Source: Flavobacteriales bacterium UBA2426
GTDB taxonomy: Bacteria; Bacteroidota; Bacteroidia; Flavobacteriales_F; PHOS-HE28
Length of the DNA: 20,699 nt
Assembly: GCA_002342985.1 (NCBI GenBank)
Contig: DDRC01000107.1
Span: forward strand, 14,534-35,232
Direction of reading: 5' to 3'
This document shows, in pieces, positions 1 through 6,645 of the stretch; position 1 is the stretch's first letter, and each line of letters starts with the position of its first letter. A program made the position numbers and the translations under genes. A model generated the notes under the pieces. That model did not search any database and was not told the origin of the DNA. It saw only the letters and a program-made list of their open reading frames with translations.

Positions 1-1
1 G

Positions 2-1675
2 GTGTACGGGCTGAGCGGCATCCCCACCAGCCTCATCGAGCGCGTGGAGGTGGTGAAGGGGCCGGGCAGCGCCCTCTATGGCAGCGAGGCCATGGGCGGC
101 ATCATCAACGTGATCACCAAGGACCCCGTGCTGGCCCCGCGCCTCAGCATCGACCTGATGACCACCTCGTGGCAGGAGCACCACACCGATCTGGGCTTCG
201 CACTCGGCAAGGGGAGGCTGCGCAGCCTCACGGGCATCAACAGTTACCTGTACGACAAGGCGCGCGACGAGAACAGCGACGGCTTCACCGATATCACCCT
301 GCAGAAGCGGTTCTCCATCTTCGAGAAGCTCACCCTGCAGCGTCCCGACAAGCGGCTGGCCAGCCTAGCGATGCGCGTGGTGGGTGAGGACCGCTGGGGC
401 GGGGAGATGGACTGGGCACCGGCCTTCGCCGGGGGCGACAGCATCTACGGCGAGACCATCGCCACGCGGCGCTGGGAACTCATCGGCCAGTATCAGTTGC
501 CGGTACCTGGGCAGGTGATGCTGCAGGTCTCGGCCAACGGGCATCATCAGGACAGCTGGTATGGCACCACGCCCTACGATGCCGTGCAGCGCGTGTTCTT
601 CGGTCAGCTGTACTGGAGGCACCGCCGTGCCGCTCGGCACCATATGCTCGCAGGCCTGGCGTACCGGAGCACCTTTTATGATGACAACACCCCGGCCACC
701 GCGATCGGCGAGGCACCACAGGTACGAAACAGCCCCGAGCGGCGGCCGTTGCCCGGGATCTTCCTGCAGGATGAGTGGTCGGTTACCGACCGGAGCGTAC
801 TGCTCATGGGTTACCGCCTCGATCACGATCGCGACCATGGCCTGGTGCAGTCACCGCGTCTCGCGTACAAGTTCGCGCCCTCCGGCCGGTTCACCCTGCG
901 CGCGAACGCGGGCACGGGCTACAGGGTGGTGAACCTCTTCACCGAGGACCATGCGGCGCTCACGGGCGCGCGTAAGGTGGTAATCACCGAGGACCTGCTG
1001 CCCGAGCGCTCGTGGAACGCAACGCTCAATGCCGTCCGCAAGTGGACCGGGGAGATGCGCTCCATCGGCCTCGACGCCTCCCTCTTCTTCACGCGCTTCA
1101 GCAACCGCATCCTGCCGGACTACGACACCGACCCGGACCTCATCCTGTACCGCAACCTCGACGGCCACGGGATCGCGCAGGGCATCAGCCTCAATGTGGA
1201 GGCACGCCTTGGCCGCGGCTTCAGGGCCAATGCGGGAGCCACGTGGATGGACGTGCACACCGTGGAGGGCGCCAAACGTGAGGACCAGTACTTCGCGCCG
1301 GGCTGGCAGGGCACTTTCGCGTTGAGCCAGGAGCTGCCGCGCCGCCTCAGCGTCGACCTGACCGGCCAGTGGTACGGCCCCATGCGCCTGCCGGTGCAGC
1401 CCAACGACTTCCGTCCGGCGTATTCGCCATGGTATACGCTGATCAACCTGCAGGTGAAGCACCGCCTCAACAATCGTCTTGAGCTCTACGGCGGGGCGAA
1501 GAACGTGCTCGACTTCGTGCCGCAGGACCCGTTGATGCGGCCCTTCGACCCCTTCGATCGGTCGGTTGATGACCAGGTGGCGAACCCGCACGGCCACACC
1601 TTCGACGCCTCGTACATGTACGCGCCCCTGCAGGGCCGACGCTGGTTCCTCGGGCTGCGCTTCACGCTGGATTGA
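2..1675 (+). CDS. TonB-dependent outer-membrane receptor, 5'-truncated by window edge
   Basis: The reading frame is open from base 2 and ends at TGA 1673-1675, giving about 557 visible residues. The window begins inside the plug domain, so the signal peptide, any carboxypeptidase-like N-terminal domain and the TonB box are missing; the GTG at base 2 is an internal valine. The first ~45 residues carry the classic plug end: the ERVEVVKGPGSALYGSEAMGG stretch (the TonB-receptor signature around ALYGSEA) followed by GIINVITK. The remainder alternates short aromatic-rich beta strands with polar loops, as in a 22-strand barrel, and ends in a WFLGLRFTLD-type outer-membrane strand. The family imports siderophores, cobalamin or other ligands using TonB-ExbBD energy. 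The repeated GYRV.NLF and LLPERSWNATLN segments resemble the ferrienterochelin/colicin receptor class, but the ligand cannot be deduced. No SusD partner follows, so a glycan SusC role is not supported. Confidence 0.93.
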   Translation: MYGLSGIPTSLIERVEVVKGPGSALYGSEAMGGIINVITKDPVLAPRLSIDLMTTSWQEHHTDLGFALGKGRLRSLTGINSYLYDKARDENSDGFTDITLQKRFSIFEKLTLQRPDKRLASLAMRVVGEDRWGGEMDWAPAFAGGDSIYGETIATRRWELIGQYQLPVPGQVMLQVSANGHHQDSWYGTTPYDAVQRVFFGQLYWRHRRAARHHMLAGLAYRSTFYDDNTPATAIGEAPQVRNSPERRPLPGIFLQDEWSVTDRSVLLMGYRLDHDRDHGLVQSPRLAYKFAPSGRFTLRANAGTGYRVVNLFTEDHAALTGARKVVITEDLLPERSWNATLNAVRKWTGEMRSIGLDASLFFTRFSNRILPDYDTDPDLILYRNLDGHGIAQGISLNVEARLGRGFRANAGATWMDVHTVEGAKREDQYFAPGWQGTFALSQELPRRLSVDLTGQWYGPMRLPVQPNDFRPAYSPWYTLINLQVKHRLNNRLELYGGAKNVLDFVPQDPLMRPFDPFDRSVDDQVANPHGHTFDASYMYAPLQGRRWFLGLRFTLD

Positions 1676-1764
1676 GGACCGGGAAGCGAACCGTTCCGCG
1701 CCCACGCGGGTTGAGGTTCCGGAATTGGCGCCTGCCAACCCTTCAGCCACGTCACCCCTCCACC

Positions 1765-1772
1765 TACCTTCA
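1765..1772 (+). promoter_or_regulatory. possible -7 element (TACCTTCA) next to the small membrane gene
   Basis: TACCTTCA partly matches the Bacteroidota -7 consensus TAnnTTTG and lies 4 nt before the ATG at 1777. If used, it would give an essentially leaderless transcript. No convincing -33 TTTG was found at 19-21 bp upstream. The rest of the 101-bp gap after the receptor gene shows no clear terminator. Confidence 0.25.
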
Positions 1773-1776
1773 CCCC

Positions 1777-1938
1777 ATGTTCCTCAAGCGGCTGCTCTAT
1801 TACCTGAACCCCGCCACCCTGCTCGGTAAGAGCAAGGCCGACTTCAACCTGCGCTTCATGCACGGGATCAACCGCATCAGCATCCTGCTCTTCCTGTTCT
1901 GCATCGGGGTGATGGTGGTGCGCGCGCTCTCACGCTGA
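1777..1938 (+). CDS. small single-pass membrane protein, DUF6728-like
   Basis: This is a 53-residue ORF beginning at ATG 1777; an upstream in-frame extension is compositionally unlike protein and was not used. It has a basic, aromatic N-terminus (FLKRLLYYLNP), a conserved-looking central block (FNLRFMHGINRISILL) and one C-terminal hydrophobic helix of about 17 residues (ISILLFLFCIGVMVVRAL) ending in SR. The layout, with an N-R/K-x-M-H-G-x-N-[KR]-I-S motif just before a single membrane helix, resembles the small Bacteroidota family DUF6728 as I remember it. Function is unknown. It lies 101 bp after the receptor gene and 9 bp before the next gene, so cotranscription with the latter is likely. 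The family call is from memory and moderate; the coding call is stronger. Confidence 0.7.
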   Translation: MFLKRLLYYLNPATLLGKSKADFNLRFMHGINRISILLFLFCIGVMVVRALSR

Positions 1939-1947
1939 ATCCTCGCC

Positions 1948-2208
1948 ATGACCGAGGAGGCCTTCATCCGCTTGAATCGCCGGCAGCGACTCGAAGCCGT
2001 ACGCGCGCAGGGCGAACACCTCGGATCCCGCAGGCATATCGGCCACTGCGTTCACCTCTATCGCATGGGGCCCGATAGGGGGGCGGGCTTCTTCTGCGAG
2101 GTATGGATACGCCTGGGCTGGAACCAGGTGGAATGGATAGAGGTGGCCCGCAATCCGCATGTGCTGAGCGAATACGTGGACCTGAAATCGCGGCGGCTCG
2201 AAGGCTGA
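1948..2208 (+). CDS. conserved hypothetical protein, 86 aa
   Basis: ATG 1948 to TGA 2206-2208 encodes 86 residues with no signal peptide or membrane segment. The protein starts with a helix-like segment (EEAFIRLNRRQRLEAV) followed by a beta-rich region (HCVHLYRMG, GFFCEVWIRLG, QVEWIEVAR) and ends VLSEYVDLKSRRLEG. The pattern of a short leading helix, then a strand with Y/F-x-V-E-V-W and a strand ending in I-E, recalls a small uncharacterised Bacteroidota protein family of about 80 residues. No function can be assigned. It starts 9 bp after the small membrane gene and ends only 4 bp before the convergent aroE stop, with no terminator in between. Confidence 0.68.
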   Translation: MTEEAFIRLNRRQRLEAVRAQGEHLGSRRHIGHCVHLYRMGPDRGAGFFCEVWIRLGWNQVEWIEVARNPHVLSEYVDLKSRRLEG

Positions 2209-2212
2209 CCGA

Positions 2213-2944
2213 TCAGGGATTCCAGAACCGCCAGGCCTCTTCGGCTTGCGCCTCCAGCATCGCTTGGCCATTGGCGGTAACTGCCCCGCGCGCACGCCCC
2301 GCCCGTAGGAACGCGGTCTCCGGCGGATTGTACACCAGGTCGATGAGGACATGATCCGGGCCGATGGCCGCGTAGGGCAGTTCAGGCCGTTCTTCCGTTG
2401 CGGGGTACATGCCCACCGGCGTGGCGTTGATGATGAGCTTGCACACGTCCACCACGATGGGCTCCAGCAGGTCGTAGGTGAGGTCGCCGCGCTGTGCGCT
2501 CCGGCTCACCGCCCTGAACCTGATGCCCAGTTCCTTGAGCACATACGCCACCGCGCGGCTGGCACCTCCGGTGCCGAGCACCAAGGCGCGCGGCCGTCGC
2601 TCCCCCAGCAGTGGAAGCAGCGTGCTTCGGAATCCCGCCACGTCCGTGTTGCGGCCCACGAGCCGGCCATCCTCGATGCGGATGGCGTTCACCGCGCCAA
2701 CGGCGGCCGCCAACGGGTCAAGGCCATGCAGCAGGGGAATAACGGCCTGCTTGTACGGGATGGTCACATTCAGGCCGCGGAGCCCGGGCGTATCCCGGAC
2801 CAGGACCGGCAGTTCCTCGATGGAACTGAGCTCGAAGAGGTCGTAGCGATGGTGGGCAAGGCCCTCGCGGGCGAACTTCTCCGTGAACCAGCGCTGGCTG
2901 AAGGAATGGGCGAGGGACTTGCCGATGAGGCCGTACCGGATCAT
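2213..2944 (-). CDS. aroE: shikimate dehydrogenase
   Basis: The 243-residue product catalyses NADPH-dependent reduction of 3-dehydroshikimate to shikimate, the fourth step of chorismate and aromatic amino-acid synthesis, in the cytoplasm. The N-terminal substrate domain shows the S-L-A-H-S motif (10-14), LNVTIPYK with the catalytic lysine at 65, VGAVNAI (N86) and RNTDVAGF with the catalytic aspartate at 101. The nucleotide-binding fold shows GTGGAS (124-129) and NATPVGMYP (173-181). The C-terminus has the NGQAMLEAQAEEAWRFW block typical of the family. The basic NADP-selectivity loop is weak (RAVSRSA in place of the usual N-R-T-x-x-R), as is common in Bacteroidota versions. Its ATG overlaps the TGA of the DUF368 gene as ATGA, implying translational coupling. 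It is the last gene of the minus-strand group. Confidence 0.96.
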   Translation of the reverse strand: MIRYGLIGKSLAHSFSQRWFTEKFAREGLAHHRYDLFELSSIEELPVLVRDTPGLRGLNVTIPYKQAVIPLLHGLDPLAAAVGAVNAIRIEDGRLVGRNTDVAGFRSTLLPLLGERRPRALVLGTGGASRAVAYVLKELGIRFRAVSRSAQRGDLTYDLLEPIVVDVCKLIINATPVGMYPATEERPELPYAAIGPDHVLIDLVYNPPETAFLRAGRARGAVTANGQAMLEAQAEEAWRFWNP

Positions 2945-3906
2945 GCGCGGGGCGGTGCGAAGCGCTCCAGGAATAGGAGCAGCGCCGCGCCCAGCAACGC
3001 AAGGAGGGCGGCTCCCAGTATGTTCGGGTCCTTCGCGGTCACACCCAGCAGGCGGTCAATCTCGGTGAGCGTGGCATAATCCCCTGGCCAGACATTGCGC
3101 GTGAGGAAGGGCTCCAAGTGCTCATCGGGGCCGCCGGCATGCACCACGCGGGTACTCACCACCTCCTTCCACGGCCAGATGATGGTGAGCGAACCCAGCA
3201 GGAAGCCTGTAAGGGTGGAGACGGTGAGGTCGTGGTGGCGCTGGAACATCCAGTTGAGCAGGCGCGAGAAGGCGGCTAGCCCGAAGAGGCATCCGGCGGC
3301 GAAGACCACGATCACCGGCAGGTTCAAGGTCTTCAGCGCGGTCATCACCGGCAGGTAGGCGCCCAGGAGCAGCAGGATGAAGGAGCCGCTGATGCCGGGC
3401 AGGATCATGGCGCAGATGGCGATGGCACCGGCGATGAAATAGAAGAGGAGGCTGTCGGGCGCGGTGCCAGCGCTCATGAGCCCGATGCCCACCGCGATGG
3501 ACGTGCCGATGATGCCTCCCACGACGGGGCCGGTTCCCCACTGCCTCACCAGCTTCCCGCACAGCCACACGCTCACGGCGATCAGGCCGAAGAAGAAGCT
3601 CCAGATGAGCACCGGCTCGTGCTGAAGCGCCCAGGTGATGGGACGCACCAGGAGCAGGATGCTGGTACCGATGCCGGCCACGAGGGTGAGGAGGAAATCG
3701 CCGTTCACCTGCCGCCAGGCAGCCTTCAACCCTTGCCGCCGAAGCACGGTCAGCGTATCGGGACCGATGGACCGGATGGAGGAGAGGAGTTCCTCATAGA
3801 TGCCGGAGATGAAGGCGATGGTCCCGCCCGAAACGCCGGGCACCACGTCCGCAGCGCCCATGGCCATTCCTTTCAGGTAGAGCTTGATGCGTGAGCGCAG
3901 GTCCAT
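2941..3906 (-). CDS. DUF368 membrane protein, polyprenyl-phosphate translocase family (PopT-like)
   Basis: The start was placed at ATG 3906 because residues before it in the longer open frame are proline/arginine-rich and overlap the upstream rhodanese gene. The resulting 321-residue protein begins MDLRSRIKLYLKG and has about eight hydrophobic membrane segments. It has the family's two related half-motifs: GAADVVPGVSGGT (17-29) and ILPGISGS (168-175). DUF368 proteins (PopT) and some DedA proteins (UptA) were shown in other bacteria to return undecaprenyl phosphate across the cytoplasmic membrane for reuse in peptidoglycan and surface-polymer synthesis; I infer the same role here. It follows the rhodanese gene by 2 bp and overlaps aroE by 4 bp. 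The C-terminal ~60 residues hold a hydrophilic loop and a last membrane helix. Confidence 0.92.
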   Translation of the reverse strand: MDLRSRIKLYLKGMAMGAADVVPGVSGGTIAFISGIYEELLSSIRSIGPDTLTVLRRQGLKAAWRQVNGDFLLTLVAGIGTSILLLVRPITWALQHEPVLIWSFFFGLIAVSVWLCGKLVRQWGTGPVVGGIIGTSIAVGIGLMSAGTAPDSLLFYFIAGAIAICAMILPGISGSFILLLLGAYLPVMTALKTLNLPVIVVFAAGCLFGLAAFSRLLNWMFQRHHDLTVSTLTGFLLGSLTIIWPWKEVVSTRVVHAGGPDEHLEPFLTRNVWPGDYATLTEIDRLLGVTAKDPNILGAALLALLGAALLLFLERFAPPRA

Positions 3907-3908
3907 GT

Positions 3909-4223
3909 TCAATCGCAATGGAGGGCTTCCACCTCGGCTGACCACGCCTGGATGCCCCCCTTGAGGTGGAGAAGGCCGCTGAAGCCGTATCGCGACTCGA
4001 GGGCTTGAATGACCGCCGCCGCGCGATTGCCGCTGCGGCAATGCAGGATGACCGGGACATCCGTGCGGATCTCAGCACGGCGCTCGATCACCTCGCCCAT
4101 AGGAATGAGCGTTCCGCCGATGCCGCAGGCCTCGGCTTCGTATGGCTCCCTGACGTCGATCAATTGATGGGGCGTCCCCTCGGCACGCAGGCGTTTCAGC
4201 TCTTCGCAGGTGATCTCCTTCAT
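3909..4223 (-). CDS. rhodanese-like sulfurtransferase, single domain
   Basis: A 104-residue cytoplasmic protein comprising one rhodanese domain. The family landmarks are LIDVREPYEAEACGI (21-35), with the buried D-V-R-E turn, and the active-site loop HCRSGNRAA (61-69), with catalytic Cys62 and a six-residue C-R-S-G-N-R loop typical of sulfur-transferring rather than phosphatase-like members. The C-terminal LKGGIQAW box is also present. The domain forms a cysteine persulfide and passes sulfur to an acceptor, which cannot be identified here. The gene ends 2 bp before DUF368, so the two are likely co-translated. The upstream neighbour (a sulfite-using synthase family member) and a cysteine desulfurase 4 kb away give a sulfur theme, but a direct link is only conjecture. 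Confidence 0.92.
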   Translation of the reverse strand: MKEITCEELKRLRAEGTPHQLIDVREPYEAEACGIGGTLIPMGEVIERRAEIRTDVPVILHCRSGNRAAAVIQALESRYGFSGLLHLKGGIQAWSAEVEALHCD

Positions 4224-4237
4224 TCGGATGCGTTTCG

Positions 4238-4254
4238 GGCCGGTTTAGCCGGCC
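4238..4254. repeat. short inverted repeat in the comA-like/rhodanese gap
   Basis: GGCCGG (4238-4243) and CCGGCC (4249-4254) form a 6-bp GC stem with a 5-nt loop in the 58-bp gap between the ComA-like gene stop and the rhodanese start. No T-run follows on either strand, so it is not a clear intrinsic terminator. It could attenuate or process the minus-strand transcript. Confidence 0.35.
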
Positions 4255-4281
4255 GATGGATTGGGATGCCGGTGCATGGAG

Positions 4282-5082
4282 TCAGGACTCGCTCTTCACC
4301 TGTCGCAGCTTCTCCGCCACGGATTCCGGCAGGTATTGGAAGAAGGTGTCGCCGCGCAGGCCCAGTCGGAGGGTCTCCAACGCAATCACTTCGTCGCTTG
4401 CGATGTTGCCCAGATTCACATTGGCGCCCAGCTGTTTGATGAACCATACCTGCTGCGACTTCTGCGGCGCTTCCCACAGGATGTCCTTGGCCGCCACCTT
4501 GGCCAGGATACGGCTCACCAGCTGGGTATGGGCGTGCCCGCTCGGCCGATAGATGCCGACGGTTCCGCTCTCGCGGGCCTCGGCAATGACCTTCCAGCTG
4601 CCGGCGTCGAGCTCGGACCGCATCATGGTCACCCATTTCGAAGGGCTGATAAGGATGCCGCTCTCCTTGCTGCCCACTTCGCTGAGCACAGTGAAGTGCT
4701 TGGCCAGCTCGCTGATGTACTTACACTTCTCCTTGGCGGACATGCTGATGGACCCATCACTGACCTCCACCGTGTCGAGCTTCAGCTGATCCACCAGCTT
4801 GCGGTAGTCCTTGTATTGACCGCGCGCCACGAAGGCCTCGAAGAGCGTGCCTCCGAGGTAGACCCTGATTCCGGCATCTTGGTACCGCTTGACCTTCTCC
4901 TTCAGCTTGGGGGTGATGAAGGACGTCCCGAAGCCGAGCTTCACCAGGTCCATCAGCGCACCGCTGCTTTCAATGAGGTCGTCCACCTGCCGCAGGGACA
5001 GGCCTTTATCCATCACCATCGTAAGTCCCTCATCGCGCGGCTGCTTCGTCCGTACGGGGATGTGCGACAAGGTGTAATTCAT
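4282..5082 (-). CDS. phosphosulfolactate synthase family protein (ComA-like)
   Basis: A 266-residue TIM-barrel protein of the ComA family, whose archaeal member adds sulfite to phosphoenolpyruvate to give (R)-phosphosulfolactate for coenzyme M synthesis. Visible family blocks: RTKQPRDEGLTMVMDKG (11-27), DLVKLGFGTS (45-54), GIRVYLGGTLFEAF (71-84), TVEVSDGSISM (104-114), VLSEVGSK (132-139), KVIAEARESGTVGIY (164-178) and NVNLGNIASDEVIALE (221-236). Length and block order match the family. It starts inside the TPR gene stop (ATGA overlap), so the two are translationally coupled. No other coenzyme M genes are nearby and Bacteroidota do not make that cofactor, so the physiological product is unclear; sulfolactate or a sulfonate precursor is possible. 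Family assignment is confident, reaction less so. Confidence 0.88.
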   Translation of the reverse strand: MNYTLSHIPVRTKQPRDEGLTMVMDKGLSLRQVDDLIESSGALMDLVKLGFGTSFITPKLKEKVKRYQDAGIRVYLGGTLFEAFVARGQYKDYRKLVDQLKLDTVEVSDGSISMSAKEKCKYISELAKHFTVLSEVGSKESGILISPSKWVTMMRSELDAGSWKVIAEARESGTVGIYRPSGHAHTQLVSRILAKVAAKDILWEAPQKSQQVWFIKQLGANVNLGNIASDEVIALETLRLGLRGDTFFQYLPESVAEKLRQVKSES

Positions 5083-6488
5083 TGCTTGTAGAGTTCCAGC
5101 AGGTGTATCACCTGCGGCATGGCCGCCGCCTGTGGATAATGCTCAAGCAGCTGGCGGTGCCCGGCGTATTCGGCCATAAGGGCCTCCTCCAGCTCAAGCA
5201 GCGCCTGTTGCTCCTGGCCCAGCCGGAGCAGGTAGCTCACCAAGCGGTACCGGTAGCGGGGATGGAGCTGATGGACCTGTGCACCTTCCCGCAGCTTCTT
5301 CAGGGCTGCTTCAGGCCCTTTCACGGTCAGCAGCAGGTCGGCGTGGTCCAGCCATCCATCGAGGTTCTCGGGCTCCAGCGCATTGAGCCGGGCATAGGCC
5401 GCCAATGATTCCTCGTAGCGCTCCGCGCGCCCGAGGGCATTGGCGAAGTAGAACCAGGCATCGCCATGATCCGGTGCGAGCTTCACAGCCACCTCGAGGT
5501 CCTTCACGGACTCGGCCAAGCGCCCTTGCATGTCCTTCACCACGCCGCGCCCGATCCAGGCATCCACCCAGTTGGGGTCGAGCGCCAGAGCCTGGTCGTA
5601 GTGGATCAGTGCCTGCTCATAGCGCTCCATCTTCTCATAGCACTCGCCGATGTAGCTGAAGGTGACGGCCTGCGGCCCTTCGTTGGCCAGTGCCTCCTGG
5701 TAGCAGTCGATGGCCTGCTGGTACTCGCCCATCACCAGCAGGTTGCGGGCCTTGCTGAACAAGGCGGAGGTGAATCGCTCATCGATCGCGAGGCAGAGGT
5801 CCAGCGCTTCATTGCTCTCGGCCAGCCGGTCGAGCCGCGCCAGCGCGTTGCCCAGGTTGAACCAGGCCACGAAGCTGTAGGGGTGCTCGTTGGTGAATTG
5901 GCGGAAGTAGGCCACCGACGCCTGATGCGCATCCGTGAGCTCGAAGCAATAGGCGAGCTCGTACAGCGCCGCCTCGTTCTCCGGATTGATCTCCAAGGCC
6001 TCCTTCAGGTGGGCGATGGCCTGCTCGTGGGCGTTGAGGTTCTCGTACTCGAAGGCAAGGTCCACCAGGATCTCGTCACGGCCCTCATCCGCGAGGTCGA
6101 GCGCTCGTTTGTAGTGCTCCACGGCCCGGCGGTAGTTCCGCAGCTGGCTGTAGATCCCTGCCTTGTGCAGGTGCACCTCTTCATTGAAGGGCTCCAGCTT
6201 CCCGATGGCATCGAGGACCTCCAGCGCCTTGTTCAGGCGGCCCAGGTTCATGAGCACCACTGCTTCGCTGAACATCAGGTCCAGCGATCCAGGATGCTGG
6301 GCCTTCGCGAAGTCGAGCACTTCTTTCGCACGCCGCGGCTCGTTCTCCTCGAGGTAGTGGTCGATGATGAGCTCGAGCTCCTCCACATCGAAGTAGGCCT
6401 TCCCGTTCCGGGCGATCATGTCCTCGTACCGTTGCACGCAACCGCGCTGATGGTCTCGGTCCGGCAGGGGGGGCGTTCCGTCGTTCAT
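5079..6488 (-). CDS. cytoplasmic TPR-repeat protein
   Basis: The start was set at ATG 6488 (MNDGTPPLPD...), because the open frame upstream runs through the glmM promoter and start and is not protein-like. The 469-residue product lacks a signal peptide and is built almost entirely of tetratricopeptide repeats. About ten to twelve 34-residue helix pairs are recognisable, with the canonical W/Y-x-x-L/I-G-x-x-Y/F and A-x-x-x-Y/F-x-x-A-L-x-L-x-P spacing, for example in the segments around YEQALIHYDQALALDP and WVDAWIGRGVV. TPR arrays are protein-interaction scaffolds; no partner can be named. The gene overlaps the ComA-like gene by 4 bp and is the first gene of the minus-strand group, with a consensus -7 element 25 bp upstream. 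Confidence 0.9.
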   Translation of the reverse strand: MNDGTPPLPDRDHQRGCVQRYEDMIARNGKAYFDVEELELIIDHYLEENEPRRAKEVLDFAKAQHPGSLDLMFSEAVVLMNLGRLNKALEVLDAIGKLEPFNEEVHLHKAGIYSQLRNYRRAVEHYKRALDLADEGRDEILVDLAFEYENLNAHEQAIAHLKEALEINPENEAALYELAYCFELTDAHQASVAYFRQFTNEHPYSFVAWFNLGNALARLDRLAESNEALDLCLAIDERFTSALFSKARNLLVMGEYQQAIDCYQEALANEGPQAVTFSYIGECYEKMERYEQALIHYDQALALDPNWVDAWIGRGVVKDMQGRLAESVKDLEVAVKLAPDHGDAWFYFANALGRAERYEESLAAYARLNALEPENLDGWLDHADLLLTVKGPEAALKKLREGAQVHQLHPRYRYRLVSYLLRLGQEQQALLELEEALMAEYAGHRQLLEHYPQAAAMPQVIHLLELYKQ

Positions 6489-6513
6489 GGTTGGGCCATG
6501 CGGCCTTGCCGCA

Positions 6514-6521
6514 CAAAAATA
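6514..6521 (-). promoter_or_regulatory. Bacteroidota -7 promoter element for the TPR gene
   Basis: The minus strand reads TATTTTTG, a full match to TAnnTTTG, ending 25 nt before the TPR ATG at 6488. No good -33 TTTG is seen 19-21 bp upstream, so the promoter is only half-matched. Confidence 0.5.
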
Positions 6522-6532
6522 GCGGAACGCCT

Positions 6533-6597
6533 GCGGGGGCGCCCCGCTGCGCTGACGCTTATGAACAGGAAGGCGTGCATGCGGCTGACCCTCAGCC
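6533..6597. repeat. two small inverted repeats between divergent TPR and glmM genes
   Basis: GCGGGG (6533-6538) pairs with CCCCGC (6542-6547) across a 3-nt loop, and GGCTGA (6583-6588) pairs with TCAGCC (6592-6597) across CCC. They lie between the two outward-facing -7 elements. They may be protein-binding or mRNA structures, or chance in GC-rich DNA. Confidence 0.3.
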
Positions 6598-6620
6598 ATC
6601 CGCGCCACCATTCGAGCCGG

Positions 6621-6628
6621 TAGTTTTG
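6621..6628 (+). promoter_or_regulatory. Bacteroidota -7 promoter element for glmM
   Basis: TAGTTTTG is a full match to TAnnTTTG and ends 17 nt before the glmM ATG at 6646, predicting a leader of roughly 10-12 nt. No -33 TTTG is evident at the usual spacing. Confidence 0.5.
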
Positions 6629-6645
6629 CAGCCACCACTCCAACC

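Noticed and set aside
851..1750. Long minus-strand open frame opposite the TonB receptor
   Set aside because: The translation is rich in R, E, V and A with no motif, while the plus frame has clear receptor signatures. It is a shadow frame.
5466..6623. Long plus-strand open frame (about 385 codons) opposite the TPR gene
   Set aside because: Its product is low-complexity in V/L/H/Q, mirrors the TPR codon pattern and has no recognisable domain. GC-rich DNA gives such antisense frames opposite real genes.
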